A stretch of 64,000 bases of DNA, taken from NCBI RefSeq assembly GCF_021155765.1, contig NC_060116.1, positions 13,082,001 to 13,146,000 on the forward strand. Reading direction: 5' to 3'. Both the position numbers and the translations under genes were made by a program. Source of the DNA: Diprion similis (taxonomy: Eukaryota; Arthropoda; Insecta; Hymenoptera; Diprionidae). How positions within the stretch are numbered: the stretch's first letter is position 1; each line of letters starts with the position of its first letter. This document shows positions 61,971 through 64,000 of the stretch, in pieces. Under the pieces are notes generated by a model. That model was not told the origin of the DNA. It was given only the letters and a program-made list of their open reading frames with translations, and searched no databases.

Positions 61971-63446
61971 ACACATTGACGTCATTCAATGACGTCAAGC
62001 AGTGCCGTATCTAGATGAAGTACCACATCGCGCCTCGCGGGGCGCCTCCACAGAGACAGTTTCACCCAGCTTTTTCTCTGCCTGCGTAGGTAACTGAATA
62101 GATCTTGTATTTACCGTGTAATTGCATTAGAGCAATTAACGTTAAGGCGGCTACCCGGTTGACGTCAATTGTCAAAGATAACGCGTGCGTACGGCAGGCC
62201 CTGGTTGCGACAGCAGCGGGGATCGCGACGTCAGGGACGGCCAAGGGGATGCCGGCAACAATATGGCCGGCAGTTAGTCGGTATCGAACCGTCTCGCCGC
62301 GCGGTTAGTCGCGATGGGCCGATTGAGTGTCGTTTGAATGTATGTACGTGACAAGAGGATCGAGCAATTTTTAACGACTAACAGATGGCATGGGCGCTTG
62401 GATCCTTTGTATTGGGTAAGTGAAAATATTTCGCAGTGTCTGGGTATTTACTTTGATTGCGACAGCGGTTGACTTACGTGGGGAATTAAGTCTTGAGATT
62501 TGATTAAACTTTCACGAACACTTCCAGACTGTCATTTTTCTTCAGTCTGACCACTTTTTTCTCCGTCCCATTTCTCTCCTTCTCTAGTTTTTTTTTCAAA
62601 GTCACAATTGACGCAAGCGTTACGTCAAATACCAGAGTTACACGCACTACGCGCACCGCGGAATCTCTATTTTTGATATTTATAGGATTTCTCGGCTTCT
62701 AGGTGAAACGAAATTAGTAGTGCCGAATAACAGCGTATCGACCGTATATTGATACGAACTAGATACCCGTCGATAGGTATGTACATACATACATACGTAG
62801 TACATACTTAAAGAACGCGCGTACGTTCTTTCTAGTGTTATAATATGGACGTGCGTGACGTCAATTATATAGTCACCGTTTGTTCTCGCTCGCGTTGCTG
62901 CACTTGTTGCAGGAATAATTTTTATCTTATAGACATTATACAGATCCACCGATATATGATCATCGGTGCGTACATGATGACGCACGTTAAACAGATGTGG
63001 AACGAAAAAAAAAAACCAATGTAAAGAAAACACGTTTTGAGCCTTTAGGCTGGATCATGTACCTAGTAGTGCGTCAGGGTTGAATTCCAAACTTTAGCTG
63101 TAACTCATTCTCCGAGAACAAAGATTGAATTTCAAACCTAGATAATTATTATCTTTCATTGTATTTCTCCTTTGCATAAATTATATATCATTAGAAGTTC
63201 CTTGGTTTGCCGCAAATTTCAATATTCCTCCACCAAGCTGCAAGATTTTTTCACACTACAAACTGCACACAGACAAAGGCATTGCAAGATTTCAGTAAGA
63301 ATGAAAGTATCTGCATAGTAGGCAACCCAAATCACATTGAAGTATCACGTAAAGCATCACTTCCTTCTTTCTTCCATCACGAATCTAATAATGCTGCTAC
63401 TTAAGTATAATTATATGGTACATACATGATTAAATAATTTTTTCAG
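61971..63446 (+). promoter_or_regulatory. Sik2 5' region with CRE cluster and 5' UTR exon
   Basis: GC-richer DNA upstream of the first Sik2 coding exon. Perfect TGACGTCA palindromes occur at 61977-61984, 61990-61997, 62160-62167 and 62856-62863, with a TTACGTCA variant at 62620-62627. A good donor, TTGG|GTAAGTG at 62415/62416, pairs with the TTTTTTCAG acceptor at 63446, suggesting a 5' UTR exon ending at 62415 and a 1031 bp intron containing the last CRE. The transcription start is not defined. Confidence 0.55.
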
Positions 63447-63527
63447 GTATTTGTAGAAAACGGTGAAGAAACCAATTAATTGGTTGATGCCAATACCGTT
63501 CAACGAATTAAGATTAAGATAGCAAAA

Positions 63528-64000
<473 letters not shown>

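Overview
This window reads as nuclear DNA of an insect: AT-rich, intron-containing protein genes, abundant microsatellites and small non-autonomous DNA transposons, and an Appl (not vertebrate APP) protein ending in the insect-type [14 protein letters not shown] tail. A holometabolous insect, perhaps a hymenopteran, is plausible but not proven from this sequence. All gene models below were built by hand by joining open frames at GT/AG junctions that keep phase; nothing was checked against a database.

Layout, left to right. 1-12760 is gene-dense: VPS39 (minus, C-terminus beyond the left edge), NAA38 (minus), NAF1 (plus, divergent from NAA38 across about 360 bp), and the RNA helicase DHX57 (minus, convergent with NAF1). 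12761-17018 is non-coding and probably holds the long 3' UTR of the next gene. 17019-53569 is one 36.5 kb gene on the minus strand, Appl, the insect amyloid-precursor homologue, with 14 coding exons. Its 3' half (E2, transmembrane and cytoplasmic exons) is compact, while the signal-peptide and E1 exons are separated by introns of 4.5-14 kb filled with microsatellites and DNA-transposon remnants. 53570-64000 becomes dense again: ETHE1 (minus), RpS19 (plus, head-to-head with ETHE1), a gene-free 2.6 kb stretch, then the 5' region and first two coding exons of the CREB-pathway kinase gene Sik2 (plus, running off the right edge).

The genes are ordinary single-copy housekeeping and signalling genes, not a pathway cluster: endolysosomal tethering (VPS39), N-terminal acetylation (NAA38), H/ACA snoRNP assembly (NAF1), DExH RNA helicase (DHX57), neuronal membrane receptor (Appl), mitochondrial sulfide oxidation (ETHE1), ribosome (RpS19) and salt-inducible kinase (Sik2).

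The most interesting non-gene signals are in the large Appl introns and at Sik2. A piggyBac-like MITE is present in two inverted copies in the introns on either side of Appl exon 2, which could promote exon circularisation. A foldback element of about 365 bp in intron 2 would form a long hairpin in the pre-mRNA. Two further short inverted-repeat elements with target-site duplications lie in intron 3. Four perfect palindromic CRE sites lie around the Sik2 5' region, suggesting cAMP/CREB feedback on a kinase family that restrains the CREB co-activator CRTC.
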